38,247 nt of DNA, from NCBI GenBank assembly GCA_903824785.1, contig CAIJYD010000029.1, positions 1 through 38,247 of the forward strand, read 5' to 3'. This DNA is from an uncultured Bacteroidota bacterium. GTDB lineage: Bacteria; Bacteroidota; Bacteroidia; Bacteroidales; VadinHA17. Positions 17,295 through 24,622 of the stretch are shown here, one piece after another. Positions within the stretch are counted from its first letter, which is position 1, and the number at the start of each line of letters is the position of its first letter. Both the position numbers and the translations under genes were made by a program. The notes below the pieces were generated by a model that was not told where the DNA came from, made no database searches, and saw only the letters and a list, made by a program, of their open reading frames with translations.

Positions 17295-18362
17295 TCAATA
17301 TAAAATAGGTTTAACTTTGTTCTCATTCCCTTTTATCCAGATATAAATATCATTTAATGTTTCCTTTACATTTTTTGACGGTACCCAATTTGTTTCTGCA
17401 GTAACTTTCGAATTATCTGTAATGTACAACCTTATGTCGGCTTGCCTGGTTTCGATGATCCGGTCAAATAAAATTCTATTCCCTGTTATTTCCTCACATA
17501 GTGTAGTTAACTCACTTAATGAAACACTTTTTTCAATTCCTCCTCCTGCATTATATAATTTCCCTGCTAAAGAGTTAAAATTGTTAATCTGAAAGTCGAC
17601 TAACAGAAACAGATCATCGATATGCAAAACATCCCTGACTTGCTTTCCTTGCCCTCCATAACCAATGTACGCAAGTTTTTGTTTCCAGAAATGTCTGGCA
17701 ACCCAGAGCACCATTATTCCCTGATCGATTTTCCCATATTGATAAGGCCCTGCGATGACTCCGCAACGGTTGATAAGAGTTCTAAGCCCAAAAGCACGGG
17801 CATACTCTTCAATAAAATTCTCTGAACAAAACTTTGAAGCGCCATATAATGATTTATATCCGTTGGTACTAAAGTTCTCACTTATACCTTTCCCGGACAA
17901 CCCAATTATTCCATTTCTATCTGATAGAACAAACCGTGTTTTGTCCTCGGAAAATAATATTCTCTCCATCTCTTCAATGGAATAAACACGACTTGTTGAA
18001 AGGAAGATGAAACCAGCATTGTTTTTAACTGCAAAGTTTAAGCAATTTATTGTTCCATTAAAGTTGGTGTGGATTAGATAGTCTGTGTTCCTGTCTACAC
18101 CTGACAGGACAGAAGGTTCAGCTGCAGCATCTATTATAATTTCAACTTCTCCGATTTTCCCAAAATCTTCTTTGTTTCTTACATCTCCATGAATAAATAT
18201 AATATCAGCTTCAATAAGGCGGGATAGGTTTAGTTCCGATCCCCGACGCATTAAATTGTCAAAAACAATTATTTTTGTCCCCGGATATTTGCTTTTTAAT
18301 TTAATAGCAAGGTTCGAACCAACAAATCCACACCCCCCTGTAATTAAAATTGAAGAAACCAT
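17295..18362 (-). CDS. CDP-paratose 2-epimerase-like SDR
   Basis: This 355-residue extended SDR has the pattern of CDP-paratose/tyvelose epimerases: ITGGCGFVGSNLA (7-19), IVFDNLMRRGSELNL (32-46), and HGDVRN (58-63). The catalytic residues are present as LSTSRVYS (121-128) and Tyr173/Lys177 in SLYGASK. GGQGKQVRDVLHIDDL follows in the C-terminal half. It is cytoplasmic, NAD-dependent, and acts on a nucleotide sugar that cannot be named here because the other CDP-dideoxyhexose genes are missing from the window. It starts with ATG at 18362 and is followed after 6 bp by the Phe-containing SDR, so the two may work in sequence or as a heteromer. Confidence 0.85.
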   Translation of the reverse strand: MVSSILITGGCGFVGSNLAIKLKSKYPGTKIIVFDNLMRRGSELNLSRLIEADIIFIHGDVRNKEDFGKIGEVEIIIDAAAEPSVLSGVDRNTDYLIHTNFNGTINCLNFAVKNNAGFIFLSTSRVYSIEEMERILFSEDKTRFVLSDRNGIIGLSGKGISENFSTNGYKSLYGASKFCSENFIEEYARAFGLRTLINRCGVIAGPYQYGKIDQGIMVLWVARHFWKQKLAYIGYGGQGKQVRDVLHIDDLFLLVDFQINNFNSLAGKLYNAGGGIEKSVSLSELTTLCEEITGNRILFDRIIETRQADIRLYITDNSKVTAETNWVPSKNVKETLNDIYIWIKGNENKVKPILY

Positions 18363-18398
18363 AAATTATACCTTAATTGGCTCTCAGTTATTATAATA

Positions 18399-19211
18399 CT
18401 ACATAGACTGATTTAGCCATTGTTCAATTGTAAGAAACTTTTTCTCAAAGTGATTCCTGGCTAATGTATTGTACTGATATTTCCCTTTTAATTTCTCAGG
18501 AAATTCGATCTCAGAGATTTTACTATTATATCTCCCGGCAATAATAATTGCAACGTCTAAAAAACTTGTCTGGTAGGCTGTCCCTACATCATATATTCCA
18601 GACTTTTTATTCTCAGATAAAGCTATACAATCAAGTACATCTTCAACCGAAATGAAATCCCTTTTAAAATTCTCTGACCCTTCAAATACCCTTATTATAC
18701 CATCTTCTTTTGCCTGCTTAGTAAATTGTGTTACGGGACTGGCTTGCGACTTTTTATGCTCTTCATGGTTCCCATAAACATTGAAAAACCTCAAACCTAC
18801 AATTTGTATATATTCACTTATGTGTTGTTCAACATAGGTGTCGATTAGCATTTTAGAATCGGCATACAGATTTAAAGGATTACAACTATAGTCAGACCTG
18901 TTTCCATAAACACTTGCAGATGATGCGTAAATTATTGGGATATTGAAAATCTGGGCTTTCTTAAACAATTCAAGTGTGAAAACTATATTATAGTTCATCA
19001 TCTTTTTAATATCCGTCTCGGTTGTATCGGAGATAGCACCTAAATGAATTATCTTTTGTATTTCCTGAAAGTTTACTGCCTCAAGACTTTTAAACACATC
19101 AGACTCTTTAAGATCAATAAGGACAAGATCTTTTATTCTGTAATTGACTCTTAGAAGTCTTTCAACAAGGTTTTGCCCGATAAAGCCTTTATGTCCTGTT
19201 ATGAGAATCAT
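18399..19211 (-). CDS. hldD: ADP-L-glycero-D-manno-heptose 6-epimerase-like
   Basis: The 270-residue SDR matches HldD, which converts ADP-D-glycero-D-manno-heptose to the L-glycero form. ITGHKGFIGQNL (4-15) binds the nucleotide. IHLGAISDTTETD (55-67) is a HldD hallmark, as are YASSASVYGN (95-104) and Tyr116/Lys120 in NLYADSK. GLRFFNVYGNHEEHKKSQAS and FKRDFISVEDV complete the signature. It is about 40-50 residues shorter than the usual 310-330, mainly between the Rossmann motif and the IHLGA block, but all motifs are kept. It is the third gene of a heptose block (hldA, hldE2, hldD) and feeds the GT9 enzyme. ATG start at 19211. Confidence 0.87.
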   Translation of the reverse strand: MILITGHKGFIGQNLVERLLRVNYRIKDLVLIDLKESDVFKSLEAVNFQEIQKIIHLGAISDTTETDIKKMMNYNIVFTLELFKKAQIFNIPIIYASSASVYGNRSDYSCNPLNLYADSKMLIDTYVEQHISEYIQIVGLRFFNVYGNHEEHKKSQASPVTQFTKQAKEDGIIRVFEGSENFKRDFISVEDVLDCIALSENKKSGIYDVGTAYQTSFLDVAIIIAGRYNSKISEIEFPEKLKGKYQYNTLARNHFEKKFLTIEQWLNQSM

Positions 19212-19241
19212 AGAAATCAGTTAAAGGTTCAAAATTTGGGT

Positions 19242-19622
19242 TTAATGCCCCTGTAAAAAGGAACTAGTACTGTACCCTTCCAGATAAGGAATTATTATTG
19301 TCCGGACAAGATCGTGCCCAACAACATCTTCAACTTTATAATCGCCTCCTTTGGTAATAATATCGGGAGCGAGCTTCTTAATAAGTTCATAAGGAGTGTC
19401 CTCTTCAAAAATAATTACCTTATCAACACACCGGAGTTCTTCAAGAACCAGTTTTCTATCCATTTGATTATTAATTGGTCTGGATTCTCCTTTTAGCCTT
19501 TTAACAGACTCATCACTGTTAATCCCAACAATTAAGAAGGTTCCAAGCGCCTTAGATTGTTTAAGGTATTCTATGTGTCCCCTGTGAAGAATGTCAAAGC
19601 ATCCGTTAGTGAATACAATCAT
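19242..19622 (-). CDS. hldE2: D-glycero-beta-D-manno-heptose 1-phosphate adenylyltransferase
   Basis: This 126-residue protein is the free-standing adenylyltransferase equivalent to the C-terminal domain of HldE (RfaE2 type). It carries VFTNGCFDILHRGHIEYL (3-20) with the nucleotidyltransferase HxGH site at His13-His16, GINSDESVKRLKG, and a late TKGGDY loop. It activates heptose 1-phosphate with ATP to give ADP-heptose. In many proteobacteria kinase and adenylyltransferase are fused; here they are separate genes overlapping by 17 bp (19606-19622), so the two activities remain coupled by translation. It appears complete, ending in GYSTSSFLQ. Confidence 0.9.
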   Translation of the reverse strand: MIVFTNGCFDILHRGHIEYLKQSKALGTFLIVGINSDESVKRLKGESRPINNQMDRKLVLEELRCVDKVIIFEEDTPYELIKKLAPDIITKGGDYKVEDVVGHDLVRTIIIPYLEGYSTSSFLQGH

Positions 19623-20418
19623 TTAAATCTTCTTTTGTTATTGCATACGTCCCTATTTTTGAAACAGATAGGGTTGCAGCTTTATTTGCAATTGCAATCG
19701 CTTCTTCTAGGGTGTTTCCTGTACTGATCAGATATGTTAATACAGCAATAAATACATCGCCTGCTCCTGTCACATCTATCACACGACTGACTTTTGTTCT
19801 ATATTCTTTAACTTTTTTATCAATGGCGTTAAAAAAAAACAAGGGGCCCCCCCCCGTAGTAATAAGAATGTTAGGAATATTGTATTTAATTGAGATCTCC
19901 TTCATACTCTCTTCAATGTCTATATCGTTAATTTTAGCACTTACCTCTTCCTCAAATTCTTTCTTGTTTGTTTTAAGCAACCAACAATTTTTATATTTGT
20001 CAAACTTTTTTTTTGGATCAACAATAGTCTTTATGCCACGGTTGTTTAGTTCATCTATAATCGATTGGCTATTATGAAGCATTCCTTTATTATAATCGCT
20101 AAGAATGCAAAACTTTGTGTCCTCAGGAAGCTGGGAAAGATCAATATTTACTGGCTGGTAACTTTCTGTATCAATTCTGGAAATCAAATAATTGTCAATA
20201 AATATCCTCAACTTATGTGGTCTAGTTAATTCAGGATCGTAAAGGTAAACATCCTCAGTCAAATTGAATAAATTCTGCCAGACATTTCCTGCACCACCCA
20301 ATCTGTGAGACTTTACCACATCTGATATTACGGGAATTGGCGCTTCTGGTGATATCCTGTTAGACTTTCCGTGCCAGTATTCATCATCTATTATGTCGCC
20401 TATAATTGAAATAGTCAT
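19606..20418 (-). CDS. hldA: D-glycero-beta-D-manno-heptose-7-phosphate kinase
   Basis: This 270-residue PfkB-type kinase corresponds to the N-terminal domain of HldE. It has IGDIIDDEYWHGKSNRISPE (6-25), RLGGAGNVWQNL (39-50), LSDYNKGML (106-114), and the catalytic DVTGAGD (215-221). It phosphorylates heptose 7-phosphate at C1. It is shorter than the typical 310-330-residue domain. Within the coding strand, residues 189-196 (GGGPLFFF) are encoded by a G9 run (19847-19855), a C4 run and, two bases plus a G later, a T9 run (19831-19839). Such runs are prone to slippage and could switch the gene off and on, or reflect a sequencing error. ATG start at 20418. Confidence 0.87.
   Translation of the reverse strand: MTISIIGDIIDDEYWHGKSNRISPEAPIPVISDVVKSHRLGGAGNVWQNLFNLTEDVYLYDPELTRPHKLRIFIDNYLISRIDTESYQPVNIDLSQLPEDTKFCILSDYNKGMLHNSQSIIDELNNRGIKTIVDPKKKFDKYKNCWLLKTNKKEFEEEVSAKINDIDIEESMKEISIKYNIPNILITTGGGPLFFFNAIDKKVKEYRTKVSRVIDVTGAGDVFIAVLTYLISTGNTLEEAIAIANKAATLSVSKIGTYAITKEDLNDCIH
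19831..19855 (-). repeat. Homopolymer cluster (G9 and T9 in coding sense) inside hldA
   Basis: On the plus strand this reads A9 (19831-19839), C, AA, G4 (19843-19846), C9 (19847-19855). No other G or C run of nine was seen in this AT-rich window. A gain or loss of one base in either long run would shift the hldA frame around residue 190, before the catalytic GAGD motif. Homopolymer tracts of this kind drive phase variation in surface-glycan genes of other bacteria; whether that happens here is unknown. Confidence 0.85.
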
Positions 20419-20465
20419 TATGTAAAAATAGTAAAAAGAACCTGGAAATTATAAGTACTTAAAGT

Positions 20466-20754
20466 TCAAAGAAAAAGATATTTTGGAAGTTTATTTGAAG
20501 GAATTATACCATTCGTGACAGCACCTGCATTTTTATCGGCCATAATATCGCTGATATTATCTCCTATTAAAACAGACTTTGAAAGGCCTAAGTTAAATTC
20601 CGTTTCGTCTTGTTTAATCATTCCGGGGTTGGGTTTTCCGTAATCGCACGGTCCGTTTATATCAGGATGTTGTAAAATCTTCAGCACTCCAGACATATCC
20701 TGTTTCAATATTTAAAACACCGTCCCGATCGAGAAAAAGAGCATTTGATTTCAC
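20466..20754 (-). pseudogene. gmhB: gmhB remnant with internal deletion and frameshift
   Basis: Two pieces of a heptose 1,7-bisphosphate 7-phosphatase (HAD superfamily) are visible in different frames. From a GTG at 20754 the first frame reads SNALFLDRDGVLN, the HAD motif I with its catalytic aspartates, and continues IETGYVWSAEDF before a stop. One frame over, HPDINGPCDYGKPNPGM and SKSVLIGDNISDIMADKNAG supply the C-terminal metal-loop and motif IV regions. The 60-70 residues normally between EDF and HPD, including the TNQSGI-type motif II, are missing, and one conserved loop cysteine reads Tyr (PCDYGKP). This gene cannot make an active GmhB. It lies between the TylF-like gene (3-bp gap) and hldA, its expected pathway neighbour. 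Confidence 0.83.
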
Positions 20755-20757
20755 TTA

Positions 20758-21600
20758 TTAAACCTTCCTGATAACACAAGTGCCTGATTTGTCTGGAATA
20801 GGAATAACAAACTCACCTTTATTTTTAAAAAACTCATCAATAGCTGTTTGAGCCCCAGGCCAATAAAGACTTGAATGATCGTGCATAATCAAAAATCCTC
20901 CTTTTTTAATTCTTGGATAAAAGTACTCTAATGCAGATTTCATAGGCTTTTCTAAATCGCAATCCAAATGGACAAGTACCAGATTTTCTATTTCACCCGT
21001 TTGATTCAGACTCTCCGGGAAATAACCTTTAACAAAAACAGTATTTTTTTCACCTGTTAATTCTTTAACCACCTCCAAATTAGTATCTGAAAAGGCATTT
21101 AAAGAGGCATTAACATCATGCCCGGAAAAATCTCCCTGATTAAAACCCTCAAAAGTGTCGAACAGAAAGCATGTTTTACCCTGTTCTCTTGCAAATCTAC
21201 TAAGCAGATAGGCAGAATTCCCTTTATAAACTCCAATCTCAGCAACATTCCCGGAGATTCCCTCTTCAATTAAATAATCGATACACAGGTTTAAAAAAAA
21301 GTACCTGTTAATGTCAACAATATTATTCGCATAGTTCCCTTTTGTCCATTTCTCTAAATCTTGAAAATTTAAAAAATTTATCTTTTCTTTATACCTATCA
21401 ATATTTATCGAATACCTGTCAGGTACACTTTGTACATAATTTTCTGATTCAGAGTAATTATTTCTCTTTTTAAGAGCCGTATTTAGTTTCTCCCGTTTCG
21501 TTAGAAAATTAAAATAGCAGATATTGAATTGATCAAAATCAAAATTGGAAGCATCCAGAAGCCGTAATAGGAAACCTGAAAAACATTTATAAAATTGCAT
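20758..21600 (-). CDS. TylF/MycF-family methyltransferase
   Basis: The 280-residue protein is a TylF/MycF-type SAM- and metal-dependent O-methyltransferase. After an N-terminal extension of about 110 residues come GNVAEIGVYKGNSAYLLSRF (117-136, SAM site), FLFDTFEGFNQGD (145-157), GYFPESL, the metal-binding LVHLDCDLEKP near residues 198-208, and GGFLIMHDHSS. A sugar hydroxyl on the glycan is the likely target. The ATG at 21600 is 31 bp downstream of the GT2 gene; its stop lies 3 bp before the GTG of the gmhB remnant. A second, broken copy of this family occurs at 1723-2106. Confidence 0.85.
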   Translation of the reverse strand: MQFYKCFSGFLLRLLDASNFDFDQFNICYFNFLTKREKLNTALKKRNNYSESENYVQSVPDRYSINIDRYKEKINFLNFQDLEKWTKGNYANNIVDINRYFFLNLCIDYLIEEGISGNVAEIGVYKGNSAYLLSRFAREQGKTCFLFDTFEGFNQGDFSGHDVNASLNAFSDTNLEVVKELTGEKNTVFVKGYFPESLNQTGEIENLVLVHLDCDLEKPMKSALEYFYPRIKKGGFLIMHDHSSLYWPGAQTAIDEFFKNKGEFVIPIPDKSGTCVIRKV

Positions 21601-21631
21601 CTTCCCGTCTTTTCAACATTCGTTTAGCATT

Positions 21632-22480
21632 TTATTTGGTTTGAAATATCCTGTGCGATATCCTCATTATTTTCAATAAAGCTCTGGATATTACATTCTT
21701 TTTATATGAATTTAATTCTGAAGTCACTAGGTAATTCTCGTAATCCAGTTTAAAATAGTCCAATTTAAGAAGCTTATATTCATTCATTAAATCTAACACG
21801 TATTCAGGGAAATAATTGCTAAACAATCTTTTCCTTTCATCTTCCAATATCTCTTTGTATTCTATATTCCTGCTTACTCCATTGTCTTCTGCAATAGCTA
21901 TTTCCAAAGGAATTAATTTAGTTTTTACATTATTTAAAATTATTGTTTTTAGAAAAAATTCTCCGTCAGAAACAATTTTGTTCGATTCATTATATAATCC
22001 GTATTTATCAAAAAGACTCTTCTTAATAAGGGTTGCCGGATGAAACAGACAATATAAAGTAAAAAAACTCAGAGTAATTTTAGCCGGACATTCAAGCTTA
22101 TCCATTTTATTGTTTTTTGCTTGAAAAAACCCATTTCCATACAGAATGTCTTCTCCATCAATATAACTTACCATTTCAGATAGAATGGTAGGCTTAATAA
22201 AAAAATCTCCTGAATTTATAAACAGACAATATTCACCATTGGCTTTTAATATACCTTTATTCATTGCATTATAAATTCCTTTGTCTTTTTCTGAAATCCA
22301 GTAAGTAACCTTTCTATGATGAGTTTTTATAACTTCAACACTGCCATCAGTAGATCCTCCGTCGATTATGATAAACTCGAAATCGGTGAAAGTCTGAATT
22401 ATTACACTCTGAATTGTTTGTACTAAACCAGGTTTATTATTTAAATTTATAGTTATAATTGAAAGCCTTTTCTCTTCCAT
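21632..22480 (-). CDS. Glycosyltransferase family 2
   Basis: The 282-residue GT2 protein has LSIITINLNNKPGLVQTIQS (6-25), IIIDGGSTDGS (37-47) and NSGD (89-92) in the DxD position, joined by the WISEKDKGIYNAMNKG block (61-76). About 80 C-terminal residues are polar and then basic. It is a cytoplasmic inverting transferase with unknown donor. It resembles the GT2 at 7897-8772 in these blocks, so the two are probably paralogues. ATG at 22480; 24 bp separate it from the stop of the upstream GT4. No defects were noticed. Confidence 0.88.
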   Translation of the reverse strand: MEEKRLSIITINLNNKPGLVQTIQSVIIQTFTDFEFIIIDGGSTDGSVEVIKTHHRKVTYWISEKDKGIYNAMNKGILKANGEYCLFINSGDFFIKPTILSEMVSYIDGEDILYGNGFFQAKNNKMDKLECPAKITLSFFTLYCLFHPATLIKKSLFDKYGLYNESNKIVSDGEFFLKTIILNNVKTKLIPLEIAIAEDNGVSRNIEYKEILEDERKRLFSNYFPEYVLDLMNEYKLLKLDYFKLDYENYLVTSELNSYKKNVISRALLKIMRISHRIFQTK

Positions 22481-22504
22481 AGATTCTGCCTTTTTCTAAT
22501 TCTT

Positions 22505-23767
22505 TTAAGAAGTCATCATATTTTGATATAGGGTTATATATCTACCCGCCTGAATGGAAGGTGAAAATTTTTGTCTTGCATTTTCACTTATCTCATTGCC
22601 ATTGAATTTGTACTTCCCTTCAAGAAAATCATCTAATGATTTGGAAAGGCTCTCAGATGTAAGTTCTTTAACCAAAATCCCGTTAAACCCTGTCTTTAAA
22701 ACATCAGGCATTCCTCCAACCTGAAATGCTATTACCGGAGTCCCACATGCCAAGGATTCTAATATAACGTTGGGCAGATTATCTTCGCGTGAAGGCAGAA
22801 CGAAAACATCTGCTGCAGAATAAGCCATCGCCATTATTCTTTCGTCAGCAACTCTCCCCAACAGGGTCAATGCATTATGTTTCTCCAGTTCTTTATTACT
22901 GTTGCCAATAGCACAAATATGAATGTTGTGCAGCTTGGTTTGAGTTAATGAATTGGTTAACAAATCAAAGCCTTTACGTTTGTTATCTATAAAATCACTA
23001 ACAAACAAAAGAATTATTTTATCATCAGGTAAATTTAAAACTTGCCGGCAAAACTTTTTGTCAAGAGGTTTAAATATGGAAACATCCAGACTGTAAGGAA
23101 TAAGAAAACTTTGAAAGTTTTGAAATAACGTACTTTGTGAAGAACAAGTATTAAGCCATGCAGATGGGGCTGTGATTATTGGGGATATATTCGAAAGGAA
23201 GTTTTTTTTATAACACTGATCTTCAAACGAATTATTTTTATTTATCGTACCAATGAGTTGCGGACAGTCTTTACAATCACTTTTAAATCTTTCGCATCCG
23301 CTGCTGTAATGACAACCTCCGGTAAATGGATTCATATCATGTAGTGTCCATATTACTGGTTTTCTCAGTTTTTTGAATACTTTATAATCAACAAACCCTG
23401 CAATGTAATGGAGATGAATTATATCGGAATCCTGCAATAGACTTTGATTTGTGATGTCAAAATCAGTAGTGTTAAAAGTAAACATTTCAAAACCTTTAAT
23501 CTTATTCTGAAGCTTAAGTTTGTTGCATTCAAGTTGAGTTTCTTTTGGATTTATTTTGTTTTCTAAGCGATTTATTTGTCTGGATAAGAACTTGGGGCGT
23601 TTCTTGCTTATTTCTATATATGGAAATGATGCTGGTAAATAATAATTTGTTTTGTTGAGAAATAACATGGAGCTGTCAATTCCCTGCTCAAGTAGTGCTT
23701 TGTGCAACCGAATGGCTGCTATGGCAGCTCCTCCTTGGTCGTAAGTGTTTATATGCAAAATTTTCAT
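22505..23767 (-). CDS. Glycosyltransferase family 4
   Basis: This 420-residue GT-B protein of family 4 opens MKILHINTYDQGGAAIAAIR with the GG-A loop that contacts the donor phosphate. It has HLHYIAGF and TLHDMNPFTGGCHYSSGC, the latter part of a four-cysteine segment (C-x5-C-x6-C-x2-C) typical of a subset of these enzymes. The donor-binding region is LPSREDNLPNVILESLACGT, with the E-x7-E pair. It adds an unknown sugar from the cytoplasmic side. Its ATG overlaps the upstream methyltransferase stop by 4 bp (23764-23767). The C-terminal helix (SIQAGRYITLYQNM) is intact, in contrast to the GT4 at 3233-4294. Confidence 0.9.
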   Translation of the reverse strand: MKILHINTYDQGGAAIAAIRLHKALLEQGIDSSMLFLNKTNYYLPASFPYIEISKKRPKFLSRQINRLENKINPKETQLECNKLKLQNKIKGFEMFTFNTTDFDITNQSLLQDSDIIHLHYIAGFVDYKVFKKLRKPVIWTLHDMNPFTGGCHYSSGCERFKSDCKDCPQLIGTINKNNSFEDQCYKKNFLSNISPIITAPSAWLNTCSSQSTLFQNFQSFLIPYSLDVSIFKPLDKKFCRQVLNLPDDKIILLFVSDFIDNKRKGFDLLTNSLTQTKLHNIHICAIGNSNKELEKHNALTLLGRVADERIMAMAYSAADVFVLPSREDNLPNVILESLACGTPVIAFQVGGMPDVLKTGFNGILVKELTSESLSKSLDDFLEGKYKFNGNEISENARQKFSPSIQAGRYITLYQNMMTS

Positions 23768-24615
23768 TTTATAGCTTCAACGAATAATGAATCTGGCTTT
23801 AGTGTGTTGCCATCTAAACTATCTAATTGATAAACATTCCAATCTATAATATCACTTTCAACCGATGAAACTACTTTTATGTTTATAAATCCACAACCAG
23901 ATAATAATTTGCCTAACGAATATCTGTCGTACATATGTTGGTGTACTTCGCCAGAAAGACGAAAACGACCTATTTGTAACGCTTCTGATTCCTCTCTCAG
24001 AACTTCATATTCTGTTCGGAAAATAGTTCGTGTTAAAACATTTTTTACTCGTTGGTACAGCCTTTTAGCTTGAATTTTTATGGAGAATGGAACTGGGTTT
24101 ATTTGTTTATCGAATTTATTATTTAACGAATTTAGATAATTTTTGTGAAGGTTTTTTCCTTCATCACCTATTCGATTAAACAAATATTCCTCATTAGGTA
24201 TATCTTTTCTGAATAAATAATTTGCTATTTCACCACCGCTGGTATTACGTACAGTTTGGTCATACATTTCGAGCAAAATCCAGTCATAATCAAATTCCGC
24301 ACACGGCTCATTATTTATTGCTCTCTCTAGATTGTGCAGATATTCCTTTGCTATCATTTCCAGATCCGGCACTGCTAACCTTAAAATTCCGTAAGGCTTT
24401 AAAACCCTAAAGCACTCTTGGATAAGACGCACAGCATCTTTTCTTGCGAAATGCTCTAATACATGTGAATGATAAACAACATCAAAACTATTATCTTTAA
24501 AAGGAATGCCATTTAACAGGTTATGTTCAATGACATCCCTATTGTCAGATCTAAAATCAAGATTTGTCCAATCTTTGTGAAATCTTTTACCGCAGCCAAG
24601 GTTTAATAAATTCAT
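23764..24615 (-). CDS. Class I SAM-dependent methyltransferase
   Basis: I place the start at the ATG at 24615, which gives 283 residues beginning MNLLNLGCGKRF and sits 8 bp after the upstream stop. An upstream TTG at 24639 is also in frame but would add only an atypical eight residues before the canonical motif I. The core has LNLGCGK (4-10), DVVYHSHVLEHF (45-56) and LRLAVPDLE (78-86), as in Methyltransf_11 proteins of polysaccharide loci. A long middle insertion (about 95-200) is charged and of unknown role. The target is unknown. The stop overlaps the GT4 start by 4 bp. Confidence 0.83.
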   Translation of the reverse strand: MNLLNLGCGKRFHKDWTNLDFRSDNRDVIEHNLLNGIPFKDNSFDVVYHSHVLEHFARKDAVRLIQECFRVLKPYGILRLAVPDLEMIAKEYLHNLERAINNEPCAEFDYDWILLEMYDQTVRNTSGGEIANYLFRKDIPNEEYLFNRIGDEGKNLHKNYLNSLNNKFDKQINPVPFSIKIQAKRLYQRVKNVLTRTIFRTEYEVLREESEALQIGRFRLSGEVHQHMYDRYSLGKLLSGCGFINIKVVSSVESDIIDWNVYQLDSLDGNTLKPDSLFVEAIK

Positions 24616-24622
24616 AATATAA

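Noticed and set aside
16227-18362. A CDP-tyvelose biosynthesis pathway
   Set aside because: The SDRs resemble tyvelose epimerases, but none of the other CDP-dideoxyhexose genes is present.
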